Assembly (NCBI GenBank): GCA_011046405.1
Contig: DSAR01000517.1
Span: 1-12,669, forward strand
DNA: 12,669 bases
Direction of reading: 5' to 3'
Origin: Chloroflexota bacterium
Lineage (GTDB): Bacteria > Chloroflexota > Anaerolineae > B4-G1
Below the pieces are notes generated by a model, which made no database searches, had not been told where the DNA came from, and saw only the letters and a list, made by a program, of their open reading frames with translations. Positions within the stretch are counted from its first letter, which is position 1, and every line of letters begins with the position of its first letter. Made by a program: the position numbers and the translations under genes. Positions 6,134 through 12,669 of the stretch are shown here, in pieces.

Positions 6134-6195
6134 CTCACACCTCCTATATGTTACCATTCGACAGACAGACTGCGCCGATACACTGTCCAATTCAT

Positions 6196-6843
6196 TCACC
6201 CAGACACCACACGCCAGGTCTCCGCATCGATCGATATTGCCAACGGATCACCCCCCGCCGGGTCCAGCGCCACGATGCTCCACACCGCCTTGCCATCTGC
6301 ACCGGCCGCCAGGTGCAAGTCGATCGTCGCCTGGGGATGATGATCCTCGATGAACGACTGCCCGCCGTAAGCGAAGAAGACCTGCAAGGCCTCCTTCGGC
6401 CCGGCTTGCCAGCGACCTGGGGCCAGCAAATCCGGCGCTTTCCAGATACGGGCCCGATTCACCACGTAGGCCTCATCGACGTCGACCACGACGTCGAAGG
6501 AATGGCTGTTGCTCGGTGAATAGAAGACGAACGACCAACTCCCGTTCGCCTCACCCGGCGATTGGCCGTCGACGACATGCCAATACGTCGAGGCAGAGAC
6601 CAACTGAACGTCATTGGCCTGGACGCGAGCCGCTATGAGGGCCTGTTCGTAAGCTTCCCACAGATTGAGCGCGGCCGGCTCTGTCTCTACGGGCCGCGGT
6701 CGCGCCGCCGCAACCGGATTGGGGTTAGGTTGCCTCCTCTGCAACAGTAAATAGACTAACCCACCCACCAACGCGAGGTTGAGCACGAGGCCAATGCTCA
6801 ATAGAATTGGCATCCACTTACTTCGGCTCCCATTTCCAGCCAT
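6196..6843 (-). CDS. Membrane-anchored protein with two PepSY-like segments
   Basis: This 215-residue protein of unassigned function has a basic head (RSKW, 7-10), one hydrophobic helix (about 11-34), a stop-transfer RR, and a Pro-rich linker (38-56), so the bulk should face outward. The external part contains two similar units. One has AYEQALIAARV (64-74), SWSFVFYS (102-109) and FDVVVDVDEAYVV (115-127). The other has a helix near GPKEALQVFF followed by AVWSIVALDP and LAISIDAETWRVVSG at the C-terminus. A helix followed by paired strands and a final D-x-(E/G)-x-V strand resembles PepSY or YcdB-like domains; this is a fold-level guess. The start at 6843 has GGGGAGG just upstream and lies two bases after the stop of the propeller gene, so the two are probably coupled. 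It may be an assembly or inhibitory partner of the surface proteins. Confidence 0.7.
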   Translation of the reverse strand: MAGNGSRSKWMPILLSIGLVLNLALVGGLVYLLLQRRQPNPNPVAAARPRPVETEPAALNLWEAYEQALIAARVQANDVQLVSASTYWHVVDGQSPGEANGSWSFVFYSPSNSHSFDVVVDVDEAYVVNRARIWKAPDLLAPGRWQAGPKEALQVFFAYGGQSFIEDHHPQATIDLHLAAGADGKAVWSIVALDPAGGDPLAISIDAETWRVVSG

Positions 6844-6845
6844 GT

Positions 6846-8201
6846 TTATCCTCCCCTTCCTGCTCTCATCACCAACGGCAGATAGACCGTGTTGTTCAAC
6901 CCGTAGGTGTGGTAAATTTCCCAGGCATTTTCACCTGATTGCTCCTGCCACACGACGTGCTGCCGCCCGGCCGCGTCGCTGGCGACCGACGACCTGATCG
7001 AGCGCAGACCCTGGGCAATCTCGTCCCCCGAACTCTGGGAGACGTTGTGGGGCCCCGTCCAGGACGCGCCCCCATCGGAGGAACAACTGATCAATATCTC
7101 CTCCTCGCTGCTGGCGCCAGGCCGAAAACCGTGCCACGTGATACAGACGGTCGTCTCTCCCTCGTCCTCGTGTAACGTGATGTCGGGAGTGACGAAGGTT
7201 GGGGTCTTATCGTTAACCAGCACACGTTCCGGATCAATTCTAAGCACAGGCGCGACGCTTCCGTCCAAATAGCGAGCATACCAGACATATTGTTCTTCTT
7301 GTTTGCCTGCCGCCCCGACCTCTCCCCAGGCAAAGTGCGCGACTCCCTGGCTGTCGACGACTACGCCGGGGCGATAGGCTTGGGTGATGATCTCCGACAA
7401 AGTGATGGGGGTATACCAGGCTACCCCGGCGGCCTGCTGCACCGTCCCGGTGATGTACATCACAAACACTTCACCCTCACCCATCATAGAAGACTCTTCC
7501 CAGACGACGTGCACGGTATCTCCCGTTGGTCCCACGGCGACAGCGGGGGAGCTGCTGAAAGCCCCTGACGCTGACGTGTAGACCTTTTGGGCCAACGGCC
7601 ATGCGGTATCGGTCAGGATGCGAGAGGCATGGTATATCTGTCCAGAGGACTCGGCATTGAACACGATGTGCACCCTTTCGGCGCTGGCGGCGATCCGGGC
7701 CTGGGTGATGTCCAGCTCGATGGGGCTGGAAATTGAACGTACACTCGTCACACCGATCTCCGCCTCGTACATTTCGATAGACGGAGGGGAATCCCCATCG
7801 ACCCAGACGGCGAAGGCGCGCTCCCCGGTGAATGCGACGTCGGGCAAGCGTGAATTTTTCAGGGTCGTCGAGATCGCCGCTGGCGTCGACCAGGTCTGCC
7901 CATCGTCGTTGGACAGGCTGGCATATATCTGCTGCATCTCGTCGCCGGTTTGTCGGTCGCGCCACACGATAGCGAGCCGCCCCAACCCATTGGATGCGAT
8001 GCTCGGTTGGAGCGCTTCGTCATCCGGGCTTTCGGATGCATTGCGGGGCGCGACGCGGGGCCAGTTCGGATCGTCTCCTGTCAATGCCGCCCTGGCGACA
8101 GCGATGGACAGCCCGGCGATTAGACCAAGCGCGGCGAGAGCAGATAGGCAAATCGCCCACCACCGTCGATATATCATTCCCGATTCCATTCGACCATCCA
8201 T
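6846..8201 (-). CDS. Secreted Asp-box (BNR) beta-propeller protein with Chloroflexota-type C-terminal tail
   Basis: The 451-residue protein starts with a signal peptide or anchor (hydrophobic about 13-39, ending VARA-A). The mature part shows recurring propeller strands such as LAIVW, FAVWVD, VHIVF, VHVVWEE, AHFAWGE and HVVWQE. It has two Asp-boxes, SNDDGQTW (97-104) and SSDGGASW (374-381), as found in sialidases and many non-catalytic propellers. I see no convincing sialidase catalytic set (arginine triad, RIP motif), so a binding or scaffolding role is more likely than glycosidase activity. It ends with VYLPLVMR (439-446), a tail I associate with exported Chloroflexota proteins. The start at 8201 follows a GGGGAG within a run of heptamer repeats; ATGs at 8189 and 8177 are possible but lack that spacing. 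It is co-oriented with the pseudopilin genes. Confidence 0.75.
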   Translation of the reverse strand: MDGRMESGMIYRRWWAICLSALAALGLIAGLSIAVARAALTGDDPNWPRVAPRNASESPDDEALQPSIASNGLGRLAIVWRDRQTGDEMQQIYASLSNDDGQTWSTPAAISTTLKNSRLPDVAFTGERAFAVWVDGDSPPSIEMYEAEIGVTSVRSISSPIELDITQARIAASAERVHIVFNAESSGQIYHASRILTDTAWPLAQKVYTSASGAFSSSPAVAVGPTGDTVHVVWEESSMMGEGEVFVMYITGTVQQAAGVAWYTPITLSEIITQAYRPGVVVDSQGVAHFAWGEVGAAGKQEEQYVWYARYLDGSVAPVLRIDPERVLVNDKTPTFVTPDITLHEDEGETTVCITWHGFRPGASSEEEILISCSSDGGASWTGPHNVSQSSGDEIAQGLRSIRSSVASDAAGRQHVVWQEQSGENAWEIYHTYGLNNTVYLPLVMRAGRGG

Positions 8202-8205
8202 CGCT

Positions 8206-8240
8206 GCTCCCCTACTCCTTACTCCCTACTTCCTACTCCC
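8206..8240 (-). repeat. Heptamer tandem repeats forming a multiple Shine-Dalgarno tract
   Basis: On the minus strand, starting at the last base of the TAG stop codon of the 942-aa gene, the sequence reads GGGAGTA, GGAAGTA, GGGAGTA, AGGAGTA, then a diverged GGGGAGC, five bases before the ATG at 8201. Four to five seven-base units fill nearly the whole intergenic gap, and four of the five contain a GGAG core. Confidence 0.7.
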
Positions 8241-11068
8241 TAGCTCTCGTACATAATGATGATCAACACCGTCGTCGCATCTTCGTTCACGGCGACGTTG
8301 TGGTACGTCTTTGAATACCGCACACCGTCGATCCAGGTCTCGCCGAGCACGGTGTACGACCCGACGGGCAGATTATCCACCGTGTAACGGGCGTTGCTGT
8401 CGGAGACGGTCGAGGCGAGCAACTCCGTCCCCTCGTAGACGTAGACGTTGGTCCGCCCGTGGGGCAACGGAGAGCCATCCAACGAGACCCGCGTCTCCCC
8501 GGCAATGGTGCCGACCGTCGTCGTCACCGGCATGGTCGGCGGCGGCGTCCCCTGCAGCGAGACCGTCGTCGTGATCGGCCCGCCGACGTTATCGTCCTCG
8601 TTCGACTCACTCACCTGGTCCCACGAATCGGCCAGCGACCAGATGTCGTACGTGCCGGTCAATTCGAAACCGTTCTGGAGCGTGATGCTCAGGGTCGTGC
8701 TTTTCTTCGCGCCCAGCCCGTTGACGGCCCCCCAGGCGACGCCGGTGGTCTCGGTCAGCGGATTCGTGGTGAAGAGATCGACCCAGAACAGGTTGTTGAC
8801 CGGGCGCGTGCCGATATTGACCACCGTCACGCTGTAATCGAGCGCCTGGTAGGTGGAGATCGGCTCGCTGCTCAGCAACTGCATATCGGAGATGATCAAG
8901 TTGGGCGACGGGCAAGGGCAGAGCAACGTCGTCATCGCTTCCTGCTCCAGACTTTCCTGGGCCTGGTTACCATATTTGTAGTACAGCCGGGCGGTGAGTG
9001 TGTTCACCCCATCGACGACCGGGACAGAGTATTCCAGCCCGGTGAAAGATGAAGTGGGGTTTTTGTCTCTCGCGACCCAGCAATCAGCGTCTCCGTCCCC
9101 ATTCCAACAGAATACGAGGGTGTAGTTGTTACCGTGGAGCCAGAATCCTCCATCGACGCTGATAGTCACGTCGGGCGGGCTGGGAGCGCTGCAGCGGGGC
9201 GAGATGGTGACGTAGGGGTCGGCGCTGCACGTCCGGACGGTGGCCGAATCGCTCTCCCCGTACCCGCTGACGCCCACCGCCTGCCCGGCCTGGAGGGACT
9301 GCCCCTCCGGGAGCGTGAAGCTGAAGTAGCCACCGGCGTTCACCCGCGTCCGATCCTCCATACCGGCATCGGTGATCACCAGGGTGACGAACTGCGCCGG
9401 TTCCGCCGTCCCGGCGACCAGGTAATCGCCGTGACAGAGATTCAACTCGTCGATCTCAATGGGCTCGAAGTCGCCATCCGCCGCGCCCACGAGCGCCGAA
9501 TCCCACTCATTGTATCCCTCCACCACGATGACGTGCCCGGCGAGCAGCGGCGGCAGGTTCGCAAACTCGAACACGCCGTTGGCCTGGACGGTGACGCCTG
9601 TCGAGGGGAAGGTGTCGCTCATCAAGTCGCGGATGTACACGGTCGTCCCGGCCTGGGCTGTGCCAGTCACCACCGTCGCGCCGGCGAGGAGCGGTTCGTG
9701 GATCACGATGGGGTCGAATACCTCGACTACGTAGATGGTGACCCCCTCGTTGTCGGTCGCCGTGCCCTCGGCGCTCACTCCCTCGGCCGTCACGTAGACC
9801 AGGGTGGTTGAATAGATCCGGTAGGGCACGCGCCAGAAGACGGTCTGCCCCACGTCCAGCGCGCCGTAAGTGAAGTTGGCGCCCAGGTTATCCCAGACGC
9901 TGAGGCTATCCAAAGCGTAATCGCCGCTGTTCTGCACCGTATACGTCAGGGTGACGATCTCGCCGGAGGAGACGGTCAGCGCCGTCGCCGAGACGGTCAG
10001 GTCGACGCCGGGGCCGGCGACGTTGACCGTGACGCTGTCGGTGTCGCTGGCTGTGTTCCCATATTCTACGTCGACGCCGGTCACCGTGGCGACGCTGCTC
10101 GTCGTCTCTGTGATGACGTGAGAGACGTTCCACGCGCCGCTGGCACCAACGACCAGATTGCCGACGTTGATGGTGTTGCCCAGCGTATCCTCGATGACGA
10201 CGTCGGTCAGATCGAATATGCCGACGTTGGAGATGAGGTAGCTGAACACCGCCTCCTCCCCCGATTCCACCGTCTCCGGGTTGACCGAGGCGATGATAGA
10301 GATCGCGACCTCGCAGGCGTCGCCGACGCCATTGCCGCTACTGTCAGTCTGGTCGGGGTTGTAGACGAAGGGACAATTATCGCAGGCGTCGCCGACCCCG
10401 TCGCCATCGGTGTCCGCCTGGTCGGGGTTGAAGACGAAGGGGCAGTTGTCCAATTCGTCGGGAATGCCATCCCCATCGGTGTCTATGGGGTCTGGATCGC
10501 CGCCGCCCCTACCGCCGGGTTGCGGGTTCCAGGCCAGATCATCACCCAACGAGACGATGGTCCGGGCCGCCTGGGTCTCGATTCGAAAATTCGATATGAT
10601 GGGCTGAATCACCGGCGTAATCGTGGGCAGATCATACTTGACTTGAACCAACACCCGGTCGCCAAGCTGTACCTGGGTCGTGTCGCTGAATTTGTTTGTC
10701 TCGGGACCACGGTCGTACGCGACGACGATTTCGGCCGCATCTGGATCCGCCAGTATGATTTTCTCCTGTGTGGACGATACAATCCCCACGACGTCTTTCG
10801 GCTCGACGATGCCATAGCGGGTGCCCTCGCGGGCGGCGTTGAACATCCCGCTATAGACGGCGAAGACGTAGCCAAATTCGATGATGCCCAGAACCACCAG
10901 TAAAAACACTGGTAAGATCAGGGCAAATTCGACCAGGCCCTGTCCGCGATTGGATCGTTCGACGCGGGATAGCAACTGGACCTTTAATCGCCGGAAACCA
11001 AGGGCAAACTTCCTATTGGATAATTGAAGGGGCGTTAAAATTTTTTCTATCATTCGTTTGGCTTCCAT
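8240..11068 (-). CDS. Giant TadE-type pseudopilin fused to thrombospondin-3, Ig-like, CARDB and CnaB-like modules
   Basis: The 942-residue protein is a probable surface adhesin tethered by a pseudopilin N-terminus. After a basic cytoplasmic head, G42/QGLVEFALILPVFLL gives a prepilin-like site with Glu5 (residue 47) and one membrane helix (about 47-71), then a TadE-like external domain to about 175. A Gly/Pro linker leads to thrombospondin type 3 calcium repeats (196-253) with DTDGDGIPD and DTDGDGVGD loops and paired NCPF motifs. Two DUF11-like beta domains (about 254-351 and 355-448), two Ig-like segments starting EPLLAGATVVTG and DYLVAGTAEP, a cysteine-bearing region (about 615-720), a CARDB domain (721-836, VVNIGTRPVNN) and a CnaB or carboxypeptidase-regulatory-like domain (852-935) follow. 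GAGG eight bases before the ATG at 11068 decides the start; a GTG at 11077 is the alternative. Ordinary TadE proteins are about 130-200 residues. Neighbours are TadE, TadG and a propeller. Confidence 0.85.
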   Translation of the reverse strand: MEAKRMIEKILTPLQLSNRKFALGFRRLKVQLLSRVERSNRGQGLVEFALILPVFLLVVLGIIEFGYVFAVYSGMFNAAREGTRYGIVEPKDVVGIVSSTQEKIILADPDAAEIVVAYDRGPETNKFSDTTQVQLGDRVLVQVKYDLPTITPVIQPIISNFRIETQAARTIVSLGDDLAWNPQPGGRGGGDPDPIDTDGDGIPDELDNCPFVFNPDQADTDGDGVGDACDNCPFVYNPDQTDSSGNGVGDACEVAISIIASVNPETVESGEEAVFSYLISNVGIFDLTDVVIEDTLGNTINVGNLVVGASGAWNVSHVITETTSSVATVTGVDVEYGNTASDTDSVTVNVAGPGVDLTVSATALTVSSGEIVTLTYTVQNSGDYALDSLSVWDNLGANFTYGALDVGQTVFWRVPYRIYSTTLVYVTAEGVSAEGTATDNEGVTIYVVEVFDPIVIHEPLLAGATVVTGTAQAGTTVYIRDLMSDTFPSTGVTVQANGVFEFANLPPLLAGHVIVVEGYNEWDSALVGAADGDFEPIEIDELNLCHGDYLVAGTAEPAQFVTLVITDAGMEDRTRVNAGGYFSFTLPEGQSLQAGQAVGVSGYGESDSATVRTCSADPYVTISPRCSAPSPPDVTISVDGGFWLHGNNYTLVFCWNGDGDADCWVARDKNPTSSFTGLEYSVPVVDGVNTLTARLYYKYGNQAQESLEQEAMTTLLCPCPSPNLIISDMQLLSSEPISTYQALDYSVTVVNIGTRPVNNLFWVDLFTTNPLTETTGVAWGAVNGLGAKKSTTLSITLQNGFELTGTYDIWSLADSWDQVSESNEDDNVGGPITTTVSLQGTPPPTMPVTTTVGTIAGETRVSLDGSPLPHGRTNVYVYEGTELLASTVSDSNARYTVDNLPVGSYTVLGETWIDGVRYSKTYHNVAVNEDATTVLIIIMYES

Positions 11069-11073
11069 TTTGT

Positions 11074-11283
11074 TCACCTCGTATATGCTTGCTGGCTCGG
11101 ACTTTGATCATCAGTCGATTCGACGTTGGACAACCGAGATAACGTGCTCTTGCCTCCATGATAACGCATCTGCGCCCCAGTGTCTTCCGTAAATATACGC
11201 AATTCTTCGCGTAAAACCCCGCAATTTGCTAGCGGACACTTGAATCCAAAGCCTGATCCAGAAATGTCGGGGAGTGAATCCAC
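11074..11283 (-). CDS. Possible small 69-aa protein leading the surface operon
   Basis: I do not recognise this ORF. A GTG at 11283 is preceded by GGAGGTG (11289-11295) with seven bases from GGAGG to the start, a strong ribosome binding site. The TGA stop (11074-11076) overlaps the GAGGTGA binding site of the 942-aa gene and lies five bases before its ATG, an arrangement typical of translational coupling. The product has no signal peptide; it contains FKCPLANCGV with a possible zinc-binding Cys pair (16 and 21) and a later RYHGG, with a Ser/Gln-rich tail. Codon use is markedly less GC-rich at third positions than in the neighbours, which argues for caution: it may be a leader ORF or chance. 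The start site also overlaps the opposing promoter at 11285-11313. Confidence 0.4.
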   Translation of the reverse strand: MDSLPDISGSGFGFKCPLANCGVLREELRIFTEDTGAQMRYHGGKSTLSRLSNVESTDDQSPSQQAYTR

Positions 11284-11284
11284 G

Positions 11285-11313
11285 TTGACACCTCCGTTCC
11301 GCCGTGTTATGAT
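11285..11313 (+). promoter_or_regulatory. Near-consensus sigma-70-type promoter for the PNPOx-like gene
   Basis: A perfect -35 TTGACA (11285-11290) and TATGAT (-10, 11308-11313, five of six) are separated by the optimal 17 bases. Transcription would begin near 11320, three bases before MITE copy 2. The core promoter is framed by the inverted repeat GTTGACA (11284-11290) and TGTCAAC (11315-11321), a possible operator. Confidence 0.7.
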
Positions 11314-11322
11314 ATGTCAACA

Positions 11323-11408
11323 GTAACTACTCAGCCTGCTGCCCGTTTGCAGCGGATAGGCGGGGGCCCCATTCTCCGGCACAGCAAAGGGCTGGTCTGA
11401 GTAGTTAC
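11323..11408. mobile_element. MITE-like element, copy 2 (86 bp, decayed target duplication)
   Basis: This copy has the same perfect 11-bp terminal inverted repeats as copy 1 (11323-11333 and 11398-11408) and the same interior blocks, CCGTTTGCAGCGGAT and TTCTCCGGCACAGCAAAGGG, but lacks the 42-bp hairpin core, leaving GGGGGCCCC (11362-11370). Flanks TGTCAACA (11315-11322) and AATCAACA (11409-11416) agree at six of eight positions, consistent with an older 8-bp target duplication. It lies between the promoter and ribosome binding site of the next gene, so it should be transcribed as a hairpin-forming 5' leader. Confidence 0.8.
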
Positions 11409-11433
11409 AATCAACATTTCACCCAGGAGGAAG

Positions 11434-11892
11434 ATGGGAACGATGGCAACCATCACGACAGATCCAACGACCATCGAGTCGATCATCGAAAAAGCGTCCA
11501 TTTGCCGGATTGGCATGGCCGACGGCGACCGGCCCTACGTCGTCCCCGTAAATTTCGGCTATCGGGATCGCATCCTGTATTTCCACTCCTCCCCTACCGG
11601 CGCCAAGATGGATATACTCCAGAAAAACAGCCTCGTCTGCCTGGAATTCGACGTCGACGTCGAGATGGTGGAAGCCAAACGAGCCTGCAAGTGGGATGTC
11701 AAATATCGCAGCGTGATAGGATTCGGCCACGCCTCCATCGTCGAGGATCCGGCGGAGAAACGGCGCGCATTGGATTTGATGATGGCGCACTATTCCGACG
11801 CCGACTACGCCTACCCCGAGGAGATACTGGCGAAAACGAGCATCGTTCGGGTCGACGTCGAACAGTTGACGGCAAAGGTATCGGGATACTGA
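11434..11892 (+). CDS. Pyridoxamine 5'-phosphate oxidase-like FMN-binding protein (NimA-type)
   Basis: The 152-residue cytoplasmic protein is a split-barrel flavin-binding domain of the NimA/COG3467 type. Typical segments are CRIGMADGDRPYVVPVNFGY (24-43), LYFHSSPTGAKMDIL (48-62; the HS and GxK positions usually contact FMN phosphate), VCLEFDVD (68-75) and KYRSVIGFGHASIVEDPAEK (90-109). Members are small flavin or heme-binding reductases of mostly unknown substrate; some reduce nitroimidazoles. AGGAGG (11425-11430) is only three bases from the ATG at 11434 and twelve from the in-frame ATG at 11443, so initiation at 11443 (149 residues) is about as plausible. It has its own near-consensus promoter but a leader dominated by MITE copy 2. 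The LysM gene follows after 68 bases in the same direction. Confidence 0.85.
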   Translation: MGTMATITTDPTTIESIIEKASICRIGMADGDRPYVVPVNFGYRDRILYFHSSPTGAKMDILQKNSLVCLEFDVDVEMVEAKRACKWDVKYRSVIGFGHASIVEDPAEKRRALDLMMAHYSDADYAYPEEILAKTSIVRVDVEQLTAKVSGY

Positions 11893-11960
11893 TTTCCAGC
11901 AACGATTTCCCTGGCGCTCTCCCCCAGTCGGGCGAGAGAAAACGAACACAGCGAGGGTCG

Positions 11961-12669
11961 ATGAAAAACCGGGCGATTGGCCTCACTGGTCTGATGACCG
12001 CTTGCGTGACGCTCGTCACACTCGCCACACTCGTGCTCGCGGCCTGTCAGACGCAAATTGTCGAGAGTCCGGGGGAACCGGCCCCGAGCATCGCCCGTGC
12101 GACAACGACGCCCACGCGCAAGTTTCCCAATACGCATACCCCACCCGCTTCGCCCACGACGCCGGTTTCGGCGACCGGGCATACGCCGCCGGCAGACCAG
12201 GGCTTCGCCCAATACGTCGTGCAAGCTGGCGACACGTTGTTGGGTATCGCGATGGCCCACGATCTACCGATGGCCGCTATCCAGATTCAGAACAACCTGG
12301 GAGCCTCGACGATCGTCAAGGTGGGCCAGACGCTCTCCATTCCACCTCGCGCCGCCTGGGAGGGGGCCTCGCATTTCTGGGTCGTGCACGTGGTCGAAGA
12401 AGGAGAAACCATCGGGGAGATCGCCAAAACCTACGGGCTGAAGGCCGACGCCCTCCAGACCGCCAACGGCCTGCCAGACGCCAACATGATCGTCGTCGGG
12501 CAGGAGCTCGTTCTACCGCTGAAGACGTTCGCCGTGGCCCAGGCTCCGCCGCCTGCGCCTACCCCGGCTCCGCCGCCCACACCCACTCCAGAGCCGGCGA
12601 GCGCGTCCGCCTACACCCCGAGCACTGCCCTATCCCAGACGGCCTCGATCACACAAACAGCGTCCACGC
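11961..12669 (+). CDS. LysM-domain lipoprotein (C-terminus beyond the window)
   Basis: At least 236 residues are encoded without a stop before the window edge. A hydrophobic signal sequence ends in the lipobox LAAC with Cys29 as the lipidation site, indicating a membrane-anchored extracytoplasmic protein. A Thr/Pro-rich linker (about 33-78) precedes two LysM domains: YVVQAGDTLLGIA to QTLSIP (85-128) and VVHVVEEGETIGEIA to QELVLPL (141-187). LysM domains bind N-acetylglucosamine-containing glycans such as peptidoglycan. A second Pro/Ala/Thr linker begins at about 195 and leads off the window, where a catalytic or further binding domain may sit. The ATG at 11961 has GAGGG five bases or fewer upstream, a modest site. 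It could be co-transcribed with the PNPOx-like gene; the functional link is unclear. Confidence 0.85.
   Translation, partial: MKNRAIGLTGLMTACVTLVTLATLVLAACQTQIVESPGEPAPSIARATTTPTRKFPNTHTPPASPTTPVSATGHTPPADQGFAQYVVQAGDTLLGIAMAHDLPMAAIQIQNNLGASTIVKVGQTLSIPPRAAWEGASHFWVVHVVEEGETIGEIAKTYGLKADALQTANGLPDANMIVVGQELVLPLKTFAVAQAPPPAPTPAPPPTPTPEPASASAYTPSTALSQTASITQTAST

Noticed and set aside
6846..8201. Active sialidase
   Set aside because: Two Asp-boxes and propeller strands are present, but I could not find the arginine triad, RIP motif or catalytic Tyr/Glu pair needed for a sialidase call.
8240..11068. Many long plus-strand frames opposite the giant surface protein (such as 9134-9811 and 10118-10903)
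   Set aside because: They are antisense shadows rich in Arg, Gly, His and Asp without domains; the minus-strand frame carries clear motifs throughout.
11111..11320. Alternative 69-codon minus-strand frame in the divergent region
   Set aside because: It overlaps the better supported GTG-started frame at 11074-11283, starts within the promoter/MITE boundary and lacks a good binding site.
1..12669. CRISPR array, tRNA or rRNA genes
   Set aside because: No regularly spaced identical repeats, tRNA cloverleaf with conserved T-loop, or rRNA sequence was seen on either strand by eye.

Overview
The window looks like a chromosomal piece of a GC-rich, heterotrophic bacterium, most likely Chloroflexota (Anaerolineae-like). 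The taxonomic hints are the C-terminal VYLPLVMR tail of the propeller protein, LysM lipoproteins with Pro/Thr linkers, unusual TadE/TadG pseudopilin operons, and a pyrrolysine-free MttB-type corrinoid methyltransferase set. The assignment is inference; no rRNA, tRNA or other marker gene is present.

Left edge and leader (1-1017). A minus-strand gene begins at 64 with a signal-peptide-like N-terminus and runs off the window. No credible protein gene follows until 1018. This stretch holds a 128-bp MITE-like element (170-297) with 11-bp terminal inverted repeats and a perfect 8-bp target duplication. It is followed by an extended -10 promoter (425-453), two diverged structured repeat units (523-620 and 710-791), several other potential RNA helices, and a textbook intrinsic terminator (929-962) just before the methyltransferase gene. 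Together these suggest a roughly 500-nt structured RNA or terminating leader.

Methyltransferase operon (1018-4412, plus strand). It encodes an MttB-family non-pyrrolysine methyltransferase, its DxHxxG corrinoid protein and, overlapping by ATGA, a saccharopine/lysine dehydrogenase-like oxidoreductase. The likely logic is demethylation of an unknown N-methylated (possibly quaternary) amine onto the corrinoid, with the dehydrogenase acting on the product or a related amino acid. The acceptor methyltransferase and the corrinoid reductive activator are not in the window. A perfect 15-bp hairpin (4442-4477) separates this operon from the convergent one.

Cell-surface operon (4572-11068 or 11283, minus strand). 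In transcription order: a possible 69-aa ORF, a 942-aa protein that fuses a TadE-type pseudopilin N-terminus to calcium-binding thrombospondin-3 repeats and a string of Ig-like, CARDB and CnaB-like modules, a secreted Asp-box beta-propeller, a membrane-anchored PepSY-like protein, a normal TadE and a TadG-like protein. No Tad ATPase, platform or secretin gene is visible, so these look like displayed minor pilins or adhesins served by machinery elsewhere.

Right end (11285-12669, plus strand). A near-consensus promoter lies immediately upstream of a second, 86-bp MITE copy with a decayed 8-bp target duplication. The element therefore occupies most of the 5' leader of an FMN-binding PNPOx/NimA-like gene. 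A LysM lipoprotein gene follows and is cut by the window edge.
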